64,000 nt of DNA, taken from contig CM075101.1 in NCBI GenBank assembly GCA_037576195.1, positions 45,570,001-45,634,000 of the forward strand, written 5' to 3'. The stretch comes from Phytoseiulus persimilis (Eukaryota; Arthropoda; Arachnida; Mesostigmata; Phytoseiidae). The position numbers and the translations under genes were made by a program. The notes under the pieces were generated by a model. That model did no database searches and was not told the origin of the DNA. It saw only the letters and a program-made list of their open reading frames with translations. This document shows, piece by piece, positions 1 through 12,300 of this stretch (positions are counted from its first letter, which is position 1; every line of letters starts with the position of its first letter).

Positions 1-3000
1 ATGGCTTCAAGAACTCGTTCCAGAGGTAGAATAGAATGGCATGGGATTGAATAGAAGAATGTTGCCACCCTTGTGTGAACGCTCAGTAGGGGTTCCTCCT
101 TCTTCGTCGTCGTCGTCTTCTGCTGCTTTCTTTCTTCGATCCGCTCGTTTGTTCGTTCACTTCATGTGGCCGCATGTCCGTGTGCCCGTATGCCATCGGA
201 TCGCCGGTCCAACATGGCTCACTCGACGGTGACGTACATACACTCTAAGGCTTTGCCTCCAGACGGCCAGTGACGAAATCGTACGTTGGTCCCTCACCGG
301 TTCGACGTCGGGCTTGCTCCACCTGGTTTTGGCGTTATGCGGAGTTATGGCCGCCGATCAAACATGGTTTTCCATCGAAGCCGACGAAACGTCCATGGAA
401 GCGCCGGGGACCCGGTATTTTTTCCGGGAGTCTTCCCCGTCGTTCTGGAGATCCTGTTGCGAAGCCCTCCGTTGTTGCTGTCGCCATCGTTTCGTGCCGC
501 TTTCGCTACTGGCGGCGGTGAATGCTTTCTAGGAAGAGTGAACATTCGAATTCTTTTCTTCGGCCGGCAGCAGAAGAACAAGTAGATAGATGTGGGCGAG
601 AGAGCTGCTTGGCTGGCAGACTGGCTTCTCAACAGGATCATGGCCGTATCCCGCAGAGAGATCGTCACCTGCCTGCCGACCGACCGAATGCCTGGATGCT
701 TTTGTCGCACAAACGCAACGGCGGCAGCAAGCGTCGCAGCTTTCTCGGCGCCTTGACAGTCGGTCGGCTTCAGAACGACGTCTTGATCTCGTTCAAATTG
801 TTTCCCTCTGATCGGGAGACGTTCGGACCCGGGTCGACCCGGGTCAAACGAAAACATTCATGCCACTCGCAGTGACCACGGAGTGCTCTTTTGCCAGCAC
901 AGCCCAGCCTCATCATGAATTTCGGCCAATTGAGCTCGATGTCTTCTGCCGTTGCTGTTATCGATCTCTCTCCGCCGCCACCGACGCTCGGACTCGACTT
1001 CATCTCTCGATCCGTTTCCCACCCATCGTCCGCTCTGTCCGATCAGCACAGTAAGAGAACTGACATCTGTTGACGCTTGACTCGTTAACGCATTCTCGAT
1101 TTCGTGGTTAAAGCTGCTTCACGGGTTAACGCTGCCGCCGCGACCCTCTACGGTGAGCTACGGCACTGGAGCAAAAAGCCATAATGATAAGAAGTGTTAG
1201 CTGAGTAGCGAACAACGACTGCCAGCAGATACGCCAAGCAGCCAGGCGTAGCTCGATGGCTCGCCCCAGCTCCTTGCGAACGCCGTCATGGGACAGCTCG
1301 TGCTATGTGCCCTCCGACCGACCGACAAGTAGACAACGCGGCAAAGCATCGTATGAGGCACACAAACCTCATATTGTATCCACGTCGCACATGTACATCA
1401 ATATGTACGCTTGAATGCCCGATGGAATATGGCGGATTACAGTCTCGCGGTGCGCTTCGCCCCAGTCGTCCTCGAGCATCGTTCTCCTCGTTGTTCCCAT
1501 GATGGGTTACGATCGCTTCATTGATTTCGGTATTGCCTCCGGGCCCGCTCGGTCGGTATGTATATTGCATCTCACACGCAACAGGGCTCGGAACGTTCTG
1601 GAGCCTTCCTCCCCTCCAGGCTCATTCGGATTTCCGGGAAACGTCGATCAACTCGAGGGCTTCGAACTACGTGTATGGTGCATGGGTCCGTCCGTGTGAG
1701 CCTCCGTGGAGGTCTTCTCTTCCCAGACGAGGAAACGTCGCGAGACGCAGCGGTTGAGCGGGGCAATACGATGAGAGATGTTGAGAAAGTATGACGCTTA
1801 GGATCGTATGGTCTGCTGGTTGAGAAGGGACAAGAAGAGGAAGCTTAAATGGATGTCAAGCCAACTCTATCAAAAGGGAGCCAGCCAACCGGCCCGAGGA
1901 AGAAGAAAAGACCCGTTTCCTGAAGCCTCAGGCACTCACTTTATTTATGGCGGCAGCGAACCTAGCCGCCGCCGCCGCTGCCGCCGCCGCCAGACTCGAA
2001 ACGACTTCGCATGAGGGGGTTGATGTCATCAATATTTTTTCTTTTCCTCTACAATTCGGTCTTTTTCCTATCTCTTCCGATCCGCCGGCGATGGATGACA
2101 TACGACGCCCACCTGTACAGCGGGCTGCAAGCGAACTCTGCAGCGTGAGCTGACATGTCTTCCAGACAACATAATAAGTTTTCGTCATGTTCATCGGAGC
2201 TGCGCCTCCATCTCATCCTGGATACAGCCGGTTCTCACTATTAGACGTCAGCTGGTCGAAGATTCCACTTCCAGAACAAGTTCTCGAACTGAGAGTGCTT
2301 CTTGTACTCTGTCGTCTCCAGGAATGGATCAGAACCCGGTGCGCGATGGTGTCGCCGGTGAACGAAAGCTAGAATTATCGTATTGAGGAGCAGAGTGATA
2401 GATGAGCTGTGGAGATGATCGCTAGTTTCGTAGTTCGGACTTGACGAGCCGATGCCTGCTTAACCCTGGTTAACCTGGTGATGATGGCAGGGTTGAGTTC
2501 CCATCTCAAAGAGCATAATGACATGTTCGTGGCTGCTGTCGCTTTTTTGAGGGGTGAGGCCCAATCTGTTTGTCGCCCGTTTTGTCGCTTTCGACCTCAT
2601 TCACCCGAACGATCTCGCTGGCAAGCAGCAGTTGCTCCACACTGCATCCACCTCCGAATCGGGGATGTTTTCCACAAGTCCAGCGACGGGTGGTGGTCGC
2701 TCAAGAAGAGAAGTCACATCGACTGGTGACCGAGGACGGTTTCCAACGAGGTTGTGACCCTGGCGAGGCACTGGAAGTTGACCCCCACGCCTCGGTGTTG
2801 CCCTGGTCGCCATGTTTTTTTGTAAGAGATCAGCTCAACTGTCAGGTTCAACTGTGAGCGCCTGTCGCCGATCCTCGATACGAAATCGCACTCTGCCTCG
2901 AAGTTGCACTTAGTGCTCGCTTTAGAATACCGTCGAGCCTCACCCTCATTCCTTGATTCACTCATCCAGTCAGCGAGGCAGCCGGAGGAGCAGCCAGCTG

Positions 3001-5127
3001 TCTTCTTGACCGCCCTCATCATTCGACATCGAAATGACTCACGAATCGACGAATATTTTAGGCATTCATCAAGGAACACGTTGCTGCTCCTGGTGTTGTC
3101 GTTGTTTCTTTCGTGTTGCCCAACAGCCCGTCGGATTCGCGGCACCGGAGACCCCATACGGGCCGGTGGAGGCGGCGACCCCCGTGACCTACGACCTTAT
3201 CGGGGGGGATCTTTGGCTTTGCCTCGATTCGTCTGTCCATCGGTGAATGCGCTCGCCTGTTTGCTGGTGGTTCTGTCCACCAGGCGATGGGCCAGCCGGT
3301 CACATGAGGCAGTCCACGCTGTTATCAGGGACGAAGCTGAGGCATCCCGATTTTTTCTCATCTCGACTCGGACGAATTGAAGGGCATGCCTCCAAGAATT
3401 CGATAAGCTGCCTGTGCATCAATCGTCGATCGAATCTGGGGAGTTTCGCGACGCCTCGAGGTCTTCCGTCGCCCATGATCATCTCAGCTTCTTCCGAAAA
3501 GAGTCGAAGTCACACTTGAGTCCGAGGCGAGCATAGCCCCGATACATCGCGCTATCCGCAAAATGAAAATCGAGATGCAGAGTTGATCTACTACGAATTG
3601 TTCACACAATCCGCGATGCTAGGGACGAAAGTTGTGTTTTCTCGAGGAGGCTGAATTTTTTCCGGCCCGGAGTCCATCAGGTCCATGCGCGAGACTCGCG
3701 TTCTCGGTACGAGTCTTATGTCCACGCCTGAAGTGACTTCGGCAGCGATTCGTATGGCTGCTCCAAGCTGAGAAAACACTTAGCTCTCTGTAAAAGTGTA
3801 GCCTTCGAATCAAGCGTTTACGATCTACTCATTCCTCGAATCGGACTCGTCAGACTTAAGCGCACATTCGTCCGCGGACGCGATTAGGTTGAATTACTTT
3901 GATAAATTCTTCCTGCGCTCCATCTTGTCGTCGTGGCTTGCTGCCACGGTCTGCGTCGTCCGGGATACTCCTTCTGACACCTCGTTCGAAATCAACCGAT
4001 ATGAACAGGTGGGAGATGGAATTATACAAAACAGTATCCTCTGATGTTTATCGCTACTGATCTGTGATGAACACCATCAGCATTCCAGTCTTCTAGCCTC
4101 CGAGCTTCGCGCCGAGACCGCATCCCAAGGGGCTGGGCATGAAGATTCGCTTTTGCATCACAGCTTCCAAATTTCCAAGTCCGAATGTCTCCCTTCAATA
4201 TTTTCCTCTCTGTTCCAGGCGAATGTTTGTCCTACGGTTACAAGTCACCTCTAAGTACCGGTGAGTTTGTTTTATTCATGTAATCCTGTATTCCCTGTAT
4301 TCAACAACGTCAGAATTCGTCAAGTTGAAAACGGAAGTCAGAGTATCTATTCCCTCGGAGGTTCGAGGTATTAGTTCAGAGGAACGATTCGAGGCCGGAT
4401 TCGAGCTGGATCATATGGGTTGTTTTTCCTTCTCACTTTCGCTCACTTGCCATCATGCGATTGAGCCGGTGAAAACTTTTGCTCCGTTCGTGTTCTTTGT
4501 CAGTTGCGTCTGCCGCCTCTCGTATTCGGCCCTACCCCTGAGCAAGCAAGGAAGCGACCGAGTGAGTCTCCAATTCAGAGGTGGGTAGACTCACCGACCG
4601 TGTGTATCTTGACAAAGATGGATTGGCCACTCACGTGCGCTCAGCCTCGGCAAGTAAGCGGCTCGACTTCTGCCAGTCCGTATACAGAGCCGCCGGCTAG
4701 TCGGACTGCTTGCCAAGCTGGTAAGCTGGCAAACAAGTGGAGGACCTCGTTCCTTTTTTGAACAGGGCGCTAGGACTGGCCCCAGGAGTAGCGCCTTCAT
4801 TCAGGCCATTCAGCGGCATTAAGAGCTAATGACGGCCAACTCACGCAACTCATCGTGCTCGCGTGCTTCCATCTCTCTGGATGCGTGCAACTGTTAACGT
4901 CAACGTTCGTCGCTAACGTTGGCATGGTTGCGGATGCCGACGCGGCGGCTGAAGTGCTGTTCTTATCGTAGTTGAAGCTGCCTCGAACCAAGGTTCGGTG
5001 CATGGGTGATAGGTATTGCACCGCGAAGTAATCCATGTACATACGCTGAATTCTGGAATAAACCGCCGTTACCTGCGGCGGTGGCCGAGGGAAAGCGAGA
5101 AAAGAGATGGCCGCCTCCAGCGGCCAT
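1..5127. other. Non-coding DNA upstream of the homothorax homeobox exons (probably intron)
   Basis: I see no convincing coding exon here. Open frames on both strands are short, overlap each other and resemble no family. The DNA is rich in simple triplets, such as TCG repeats near 106-120 and GCC/GCT repeats near 1961-1992. Because the first homothorax exon in the window begins in mid-codon, at least one upstream homothorax exon must exist. This stretch is therefore either intron of that gene or contains an upstream exon I cannot recognise; the Meis domain is not visible. Confidence 0.55.
1961..1992. repeat. GCC/GCT triplet repeat
   Basis: Near-perfect run of GCC with one GCT, read as poly-Ala or poly-Arg depending on frame. 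It lies in non-coding DNA left of the homothorax exons. The open frames through it on both strands are produced by the repeat itself. Confidence 0.8.
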
Positions 5128-5143
5128 ATTGACCAGAGGAAGG

Positions 5144-5246
5144 ACTTTCCAAAAGCTACCATAATCCTCTCTCGGTTGCCGCCCCGCGTATCGCGCGAGT
5201 CGCAAACACCCCGTGCCATTTCCACTCGCCTATACCTGTGCGCAAC
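5144..5246 (+). repeat. Left terminal direct repeat of the small LTR fossil
   Basis: Starts ACTTTCCAAAAGCTACC and ends CTGTGCGCAAC. It matches 5874-5977 with a handful of differences and is followed by a primer-binding-site-like motif. Confidence 0.65.
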
Positions 5247-5873
5247 ATATTGGTGTCAGAAAATCAGAAGAACCACGCGCGCTCACTAGTGATCGCCCGG
5301 TCCTCACAACGGCGCTCTCTTCGTCCAGCATCACGGTGAGCACACAGCTGCCTCCCTCCGGTTAGAGGAACAACGCCCGTTATTAGAAGTCAGCTAAATC
5401 AGAGCGTCGTCAGTCCAACTATCCTTCTCCGTCAGAGAGAAAACCCGACCATTTTCGACGGCAGTTGCGCGCCACGTGTCCTCGCCGAGCCGCAGCACGA
5501 GATCACCTCGCGGCGATGCCAGGTCACGAGAAAGAGGTTACCGACACTCCGTCAGGCAGCAAGCCAGGGCCGTCGGGAATTCCATCCACGAAATTCACGA
5601 AAGACGACTCGTTTCTGCAGGATCTTTCGTCAATCCAACAGGTTTCTGCTGGCGCCGATCAGCAGACCGCTTTATTGAAAAGAAAAAGAACTGAGCGTCT
5701 CCTCCTACTCAGCGAGATCATCGCCATCAGGAACCTAATTGTCAGCATCGACGCAAGCAACGAAACTCCCGAGCAAGTCAGCGCAAAAATTGCCACGCAC
5801 GCTCCGAGGCTTGAGGCTGCATATTGAACAGAGGAAAAGAGAGCGTCGAACAAGCTCGATTCAGAGCCGCGGT

Positions 5874-5977
5874 ACTTTCCAAGAGCTACCAATAATTCTC
5901 TCTCGGTTGCCGCCCCGCGTATCGCGCGAGTCGCGAACACCCCGTGTTATTTCCACTCGCCTATACCTGTGCGCAAC
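5874..5977 (+). repeat. Right terminal direct repeat of the small LTR fossil
   Basis: Starts ACTTTCCAAGAGCTACC and ends CTGTGCGCAAC. It is the partner of 5144-5246 and lies directly after the gag-like fragment. Confidence 0.65.
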
Positions 5978-8900
5978 TGAAGCGAGCTTCTTGGGGGTAA
6001 ACGGAGTCTTGTTGCCAACTCTGAAAAGCTTGCGCAGGGCGGTGGTCTCTGTAGCGCCCTCTATCGGTTCAGCTAGACGAGCGTATTGATCTGTTTTTAT
6101 GCTCTCTTATTGGTTGTTGTTATGGCTGCTGCTGCCGCCGCCGCTGCCGCTGGTGGTGATGGTGGTGGGATGACGTCAGGCATAATCGCCGGCCCAAAAC
6201 CCCCCGTCCCTTTTATCCATCGGCCCCTTTCTCCTCCCCCACCCGAGAGTTACACGAAGCCAAAAAGGCGGTTCGGTTTTCGAGGCATGCAAGGCTGCGA
6301 GCGGCAAAGGGGGACCGAAAGCGAGAGGAGAGAGGACAAAACGGGGATGGAGGGAAGGGGGTAAAGCAGAGAGAGGAGGGGCAACAGAGAGTTATTGTAA
6401 TTAAAATATTTCCACGGGGTGTCTGTCCGCGTAATGAGGTACCAAGCGGACACGCAGCGGTCCATGGCAGGCTTTCCCGAAGAGTTAGAGGAGGATGGGC
6501 GCGGAGGAAAGCTCGAATAAATTGCGAAACCGACTCATTCCATCGAAAACTTTCCGAGCATGAATACGCAACCTCGCCGAGTATACTTCGCGCATACCCG
6601 CGACATACCTCCGCTGAAATTGCGTCAGGCTCGAATACTCTGAGGTCTCCTGAGTGAGCATCGAATCTACGATCAAGTCGGCTCAACGACTCACGACAAT
6701 CACGATTCGAGCCGTCCGAAATCAGAGTATCTCTTCAAGCCAACCCTCGTTGCATCGAAAACGTCAGACATCAACGCAGAGCCTCAGAACTTTAACTATC
6801 CAAGTCGGATGTGGTACTGGAGGAGCAGCCCGAAGGGTTCTCGGTGACGATCGCGCGGTTTTCGTGGGTCAAAACTTCATCTTGAAGCTTTGTTGAGTAC
6901 TGAATTGGGGTGAGGCTTCAGTTCGGAGAGAACGGGGAGCTCCGGTCAGGAGTTGAAAACCAAGGTTTAAGCGAATACGGCTCGAATCCCTGGTTTCCGT
7001 TTCCCAACGCCATCGCGAAACACCCTAGGACATTCGGATTGCGGAGCTGACGTCCAGAAGAACTGTCTTCGACGTTCACTCGCGAGAGTCGAGTCAGGGT
7101 GTTCACATATGTACAAATCATTCGCTTCGGACTCAAGCCTTACGTGCAACGTTTCCTCTCTTTCTGTCCCTGCGACCGCGCGTTCTCCACCGGTCTTCTG
7201 CTTCGCAGTGTCTGGCTGATATTACTCTTTTCATTTTGACTGCCCACTCTGTAATTTTCTCGGTCGTCAGGGCGTCCAGTGGCATCGCCATCATCATGAC
7301 AAGCAGCGGCAACTCTAGCGAGGAGCAGCGGGAAATCGAGAAAATAATCAAATGAAACAAGCAGTTCCGAGCGTCGTTCGTCTGAGTGACTGAGCCCGGG
7401 TTTCTGTAGTCAGACGAACCGGCGTTCGGGTCTGTCGGACGAGGGATCAGAACGCATCATATGAATCGAGCTTCCGATCGAGAAGTCACAACTTTCGATT
7501 GTCCAGAGTCTCGTGGAGGGTTCCGCGACCGGAATCGTTCGAAAGTCGGGACCGGTTCTGCCGTTGGAAATTCCCCACATCGGAGTCTCTCTGAGCCGAC
7601 CCTCCTCTGAGCCAGTCTCCGAAAGGTGGACGATCCGAGATCGATCGCTTCCGTGGAAACTGTTGCAGGATACTTGGCGGAACATCAGCTCTGGACAGTG
7701 AATCTATAGACTTGAAGGAAGCTCGGACGGACAGCTGGCCTCTGCAAGTTCAGGAAACTGCACTGGCTGAGCTTGCTCCGTGAACCTAGTCAGTCAGTCA
7801 GCTAGCCAGCCAGCCAAGGTTTGTCAGGCCGTGGCAGCAGCGGCGGCAGCACTGTCGTCAGCGGCGGCTGCGACTCCTGCCAAGAGCCAGCGAGCAAGTC
7901 TTACGCACTTCATCATTGGCAACATCGCCATTATACCGACGAGAGAGCTAGGCAGGCAACTATAAGCACCAAACAGGCAGCCAGCCAGCAAGAGGCTCTC
8001 TCCATACCAACGCCATCGCTGCTGCATCCAGCCAGCCGGGGCTACCAAAACAACGACGACAAGAAGGGAGCTGCTGCCGAGCTGCGCGCCTGTCTAGCGT
8101 TCGCTTGGTTGATCGGGCGGTCTGCCTGGATGGCCGGCAGCGAGGCGTCTTTTCGCTGCTGCAACGGCCGGCTCATCGCTGCTCTGGCAGTTTGAGTATC
8201 GGCACCGACTCCACTCGATCCCATATAGCTCGCTGGCTCGCCGGTCGGTGGTTCGTTCAGGATCTTGCCTCCGTCGTTGGTTCGCTCGTTTCATGATGTC
8301 TCGGGTGGGCCGCCGGTTTCCTTGCATTCAGATACCCTGTGGCCCGGCCTCGTCTGCCGTTCGCCATGCCACTGGTGCTGTCAACGAATAGAAAATTCTG
8401 CCTCAGACACACACTAAATATCAAAGTAGTTCTCTTCCCAACCGGCTCGGCCCGGGCGGGCTTAGCGGGGCGCTAGGGTTATTCCGACCGACCCCCACCC
8501 TGAGATGAGGAACACGCCGCAAACTCGGCCCGCGACGCTCGGCGACAGAGGAGGCGGAGCAGCACTGTGGGTCACGGAAAAACGGAGGAAGGCTGCTCGC
8601 GATTGTTCCCCGCGCGTCTCTTCCTCGCGTGTGGTGGATGCCTTCAAACAAATCTCCGATGGGAACCGAATCGATCTGGGAAAACTTCGGAAGCATCGAG
8701 TCAAACTCTGACGGGCGGTGATTCCCCTGCGTTGGGGATGGAAATCAGCCTCCGCAGTTTAGCGGCCAGAACAGCCGGCAACGGAGCCCTGCGGATGAAC
8801 CCCGAGCGAACTGAACGACCAGTCAAAAGGGAGAGCTCTAGTTTAACCTTAGACACAGCCAGATAGAGATCGCCAGGCGACATACATCGAGAAACGAGGA

Positions 8901-9385
8901 GAGAGTCGCACCAAAAGAGGAGAGCCATGGGCTGAGCCGTGACAGCTAACTCGAGCTCAAACGCTGCGCTCCTGCCGCCGCTGCTCGACTTGTCAATCAA
9001 ACACTCTGTCGATTGTCGCGGCTGCTGCTGGAGTGGAGAGGAAAACACTACATTCAGTCAGTCAGAGAGAATTACAGACCGGGATGGGCTCGACTCCCTG
9101 CTCAAAACCCCTGGCCTGTCTTTGTCGAGAGTTTAACGAAAAAGCCGGGCTCAGCCCAGTTTTCGGGAGCGGTGTGGAGCACAGCCCGATCCGAGTCGGC
9201 ACTTGAACTGAGCACCGGCATAAGTTGATGGGGGAAGCCGTTCGGAAACATGGAGAACAACTTCCATGATGGCATCGTTGGGCGGTCCACACCGCGAGTT
9301 CGTGATACCTCGAGCTCGCTGACAGTCCGGAAGCTAGTGTAATGAGGAGGGCAGTTTGTCTGAGGGGATTCTTCCGTGCTTCCAG
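5978..9385. other. Non-coding DNA, probably homothorax intron
   Basis: No supported gene. It holds a GCT/GCC/GGT triplet tract near 6121-6170, and CAGT/CAGC-rich low-complexity DNA near 7785-7870. Open frames here are antisense pairs with arthropod-unlike composition. The right boundary is the CTTCCAG acceptor of the first homothorax exon. Confidence 0.55.
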
Positions 9386-12300
9386 GAGACGCATCTATCG
9401 GCAGCGGTGATGGAACGGGAGAAGAAGATGAGGAGGACAGGAGCGGCAAGCGGCGGCAAAAGAAAAGAGGTATCTTCCCCAAGGTGGCCACCAACATCAT
9501 GCGTGCTTGGCTATTCCAGCATCTCACCGTGAGTATCGTTCATCCAACGGATAGATCCCAAGGATCGAAACCGACGAAAAACCAGAGTACACCAACAGAT
9601 GTATCGAAGCCTTGCCATTGTGGAAAACCCCACCCGAACTTCGTCCTTATGAGTCGCTCTCCTTCAAGTTTCTATTTTATTTTTCCCAGCACCCCTACCC
9701 TAGTGAGGACCAGAAAAAGCAACTCGCGCAGGATACCGGACTGACGATTCTGCAAGTGAACAACTGGTGAGTGTCAGCTTTGCGCATCGGCGTCCGAACT
9801 ACAGGGTGCCGCAGTTGGGCTGTTGTTATTATTTGGGGAGCTTCTTTCCGGGATACCCTGCGTTTCCCGGACGCGATCTAGGTCGTGGATTCGACTCGGC
9901 TTCGACTCGGCTTTTGGCGGAGTTATTGTTTCGGATCGAATCGATATATCCGATGAGGGACGGAACAGCCTCTGCTGGTGCGACAAGTGCGCTCATTTTT
10001 ACTATCACATGCTCGCTCAGTGATCTTAGCGGCCGAGTTGGACTCCCGACCGACAGAAGCAACGGAGAGCTCATCGTCGCCGTGTCAGCCGTCTCATGGC
10101 CGAGAGCAATAACGTGTGTCGAGCTTGAGCCTAATCTTCCAACTCGAGGGCGCGACAGCTGCGGAACTTTATTTGATACATTCTTTGTCGCTTACGCCAT
10201 CTTGAACATCTGACGCAGGTAGAGAGACACCCGCGTGCTTCCCGCCCGCTCGCTTGCTTGCCCGCCCGCCCTACCAATCGACCGTCTTGAACATTCTGAC
10301 TAAACTGCGACCAGTCACCAGCAGCTGTTGGTAGCTGGACTCCTCCTCTCCCCCCACCTGCCACTGATCCTCGGCCGCTTTCGGAAACTGAGCCTCCGCG
10401 CTCAGGCCATGCCTCGACGTCTTTCCATCTACGGGTTCCACGCGGTCGAAGAACGCTTCTGTCCTTCATCTGGCGAGCGAGCCGCTCACGCTCCCCGCGA
10501 AATGCTTTTTTCTCGCCATCCCTCTCCTCCTTCTGCTTCCTCGTGACAAGCTCCAACTGCACGAGAAAGCCGTCGGGATCGCGTGGAAAGCCGAGTGAAT
10601 GCGGAATTCGGTTCAGCAGCCAACGGCCCATAGCGATTGCGAAAACTGTGCGACAGCGTGTTTTGATTGACAGCCTCAGCTGGATAGAACCGTGGGCTTT
10701 CGGGCTGACGAAAATAAACTAAATTCACCGAAAAAAAAAAGCAACCCCGACTCGTTCTGTGTCGGCTGTCGTCGCGGTGCCGAAACCTCTCCCCGTGCCC
10801 GCCGTGCACATTTCATTCAATTATTCGACGCCGTCGGTCCATGAATTTGTTGGACGTCGAGCGCTTATTCATGTATCCGACAAGGTTGGTCCGGTTGAAG
10901 CCGAGTCGACCAAGACGCCGGCCGGGCCAAAACAGGAGCAGCGGGTTCGGGCGAATATCATCATATCGCGCTAGGAGTCGACATTGACAGGGCACCCACG
11001 GCCATTTCGATGTCGAAATCGAGTTATCTCCCGTTGTCTCCTGCCCGATGTCTCTGTGGCTGAGCGGGATTCAGCAGAGACGCGAGCCGGCTCGGAGCAA
11101 TCCAATCATAAGTTGAATACATTACGGCTTCTATTATACTCCGTAATGGCATTTCCCACCCACTCTGGCGAGCGCCCCTTTGTTTGCTCGAGGCTTAGAC
11201 TCTCCGAAGTCGGCGTTCCGTCGAGTGCAGGAGCCGCGTAGGGCACGAAGCCAGCGAGCGAGAAAGTGAGAGGAGACGAGAGCGATAGAGAGAGAGAGAG
11301 AGAAAAAAAAAACACACTTTGAATTGCCATTGTGATCCGAACTCGATCTAGCGGCAGAAGTCCGGGCTCCGCTCGCTGCTAGCGGCTGCACCTGTGTTTG
11401 GGAACCAGCGGGAAGTTTCAGAGCTCTCTGAGTTCCTTTGGATTTTCTCCCGAATTTCTATTCGCTCTCGATCGGCCGCATTGTATTGTCCGGGTTTCTC
11501 GACCGCGATTCGCTCTTGATGCTCCGCCGTTCGCGCCCAGCTCCAAGCGGGTCGCCGTCGACCGCGGCGTCGGAGACCTACAAACCACGCGCGGACCCAT
11601 GCGAAGCGATCCAGAGTTGTGGATGATAATTCTGAGCAGTGCGTGAACTTTTCGAGCGCGATCGTCCTCCAAGAGCGACGGTTGCAGAACGCGCCTAAGT
11701 CCGAGGAGACGGAGCTCGAGCGAGGAGTAGATTAAGAGTCAATAATCTTGAAGATGACTCATGGCGAGCAGGTGAAGTCGATGAGGATTTACTGAAGGAG
11801 GGATTTAAGGGCGTTGGCTCGCTCTCTCTTCCGACTCGCAACTTTAGGACCAAGAATTTCCCGACCAGGAAAGACATCTGCTATCGAGCCGAACGATCTA
11901 AGCAAGCCAGCGGTGAACGGAGCAAGACTTGCTTGTAACCCTTCCACTGGACTAATGCCTTTTCGCTGTCGGATCGTATCATAGCTCTTCTCGGTGCCCT
12001 AGTTTCATGGGTGCATTAAGTTAAACAGTCCTGACACCGCTGCAAGCCAGTGAGCCCTTTGCAGACCCCTGCACAGCACGTCGAGGTGCTAGTTGCCGAG
12101 TTTTTGCGAAGACACACGCAGAGTGGATCGTCTGAGCTGGTGATCGGCGCGGAGTGCCGTTCATGATACGAAGGGGCGACATGAATTCTACGGTGAATTT
12201 TCGATCCCCGAAAGCGTCAGGGATCATGGTCGCATTTGGGAACGATTTCGGAAAAGGTGCGGAGAGATGAGGTGAACAGTTCGAGGGAACCGCGGGAGGT

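Larger units (their letters stand above)
5128..5977 (+). mobile_element. Small LTR-retroelement fossil (TRIM-like, gag fragment only)
   Basis: Two direct repeats of about 103 bp, 5144-5246 and 5874-5977, are roughly 90% alike and end in the same TGTGCGCAAC. A shorter shared stretch (ATATTGA-CAGAGGAA) before each may belong to the repeats. Directly after the left copy is TTGGTGTCAGAA, which looks like a primer-binding site. Between the repeats is a gag-like frame of about 100 codons starting near 5516. No protease, reverse transcriptase or integrase is present, so this is a non-autonomous or internally deleted element, broken and moderately old. Family is uncertain; BEL/Pao or gypsy-type are possible. 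Target duplications were not resolved. Confidence 0.6.

Noticed and set aside
10131-10631. 166-codon antisense open frame
   Set aside because: Low-complexity Arg/Gly/Glu composition, overlaps a + strand frame, no family resemblance.
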